Source: an uncultured Clostridia bacterium | GTDB lineage: Bacteria > Bacillota > Clostridia > Oscillospirales > Ruminococcaceae | Reading direction: 5' to 3' | Length of the DNA: 13,219 nt | Assembly: GCA_945947715.1 (NCBI GenBank) | Contig: CAMEYZ010000038.1 | Coordinates: forward strand, 1-13,219 | Shown: positions 13,180-13,219 of the stretch, in pieces | Position numbering within the stretch: the first letter of the stretch is position 1 | Layout: every line of letters starts with the position of its first letter | The notes under the pieces: model-generated | The model's database searches: none | Told to the model about the DNA's origin: nothing | Seen by the model: the letters and a program-made list of their open reading frames with translations, nothing else | Made by a program: the position numbers and the translations under genes

Positions 13180-13219
13180 GCCATAAGTCTGCTGCGTGAC
13201 GGTATTATTGTGTTCAGCA
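13180..13219 (+). pseudogene. Start of a PAS-like output region, in frame after the amber codon (partial)
   Basis: Thirteen codons after the TAG remain in frame and read AISLLRDGIIVFS. This resembles the usual first strand of a PAS domain after a 7TM linker. No ATG or ribosome binding site is visible for a separate start within the 40 bases available. The window ends here, so the output domain type is unknown. Confidence 0.5.

Overview
The window looks like a chromosomal segment of a low-to-mid GC Gram-positive gut or rumen Clostridium-type bacterium, most likely Ruminococcus or a close relative (Oscillospiraceae). This is inferred from the strong AGGAGG-type ribosome binding sites, the rpsO-pnp gene order, the protein style, and the abundance of TTGACA/TGnTATAAT promoters. 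No rRNA, tRNA, CRISPR array, insertion sequence or phage gene was found.

Region 1 (1-2906, + strand) is conserved housekeeping DNA. rpsO (ribosomal protein S15) has an extended -10 promoter and a structured leader that may be an S15 autoregulatory element. A hairpin terminator follows, then a 255-base gap with further hairpins, then pnp (polynucleotide phosphorylase). The pnp terminator hairpin contains, in its 3' arm, the ribosome binding site of the next gene.

Region 2 (2907-4572, + strand) holds three small unrecognised membrane proteins (96, 227 and 121 aa). The 227-aa gene has a perfect consensus sigma-A promoter with an 18-bp perfect palindrome over its -10 box. The 121-aa gene uses a TTG start and lies behind a tandem 11-bp repeat next to an extended -10 box. 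Its 3' end overlaps the restriction nuclease gene tail to tail.

Region 3 (4507-8051, - strand) is a two-gene McrBC/LlaJI-type restriction module: an McrB-like AAA+ NTPase followed, with an ATGA overlap, by a PD-(D/E)XK nuclease subunit. It has its own perfect consensus promoter. No methyltransferase is present in the window, which suggests a modification-dependent (type IV-like) system, or one whose methylase lies elsewhere. The McrB-like protein has an N-terminal domain of about 250 residues that I do not recognise and that probably carries target recognition.

Region 4 (8133-12266, - strand) is a transporter and two-component operon, read as FtsX/MacB-type permease, permease fragment, ABC ATPase, OmpR-family response regulator and sensor histidine kinase. 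The permease appears to be the remains of a longer two-repeat FtsX permease. A deletion with a frame change has joined the end of repeat 1 to the end of repeat 2, leaving a MacB-sized 389-aa protein and an out-of-frame 78-codon remnant. An ATTTAA direct repeat with 11-bp period lies over the -35 position of the operon promoter and could be the binding site of the regulator encoded in the operon.

Region 5 (12344-13219, + strand) has a near-perfect promoter driving a seven-helix membrane sensor of the HisKA_7TM type. Its reading frame is cut by an amber codon exactly where a downstream PAS-like domain begins, and the same frame stays open to the window edge.
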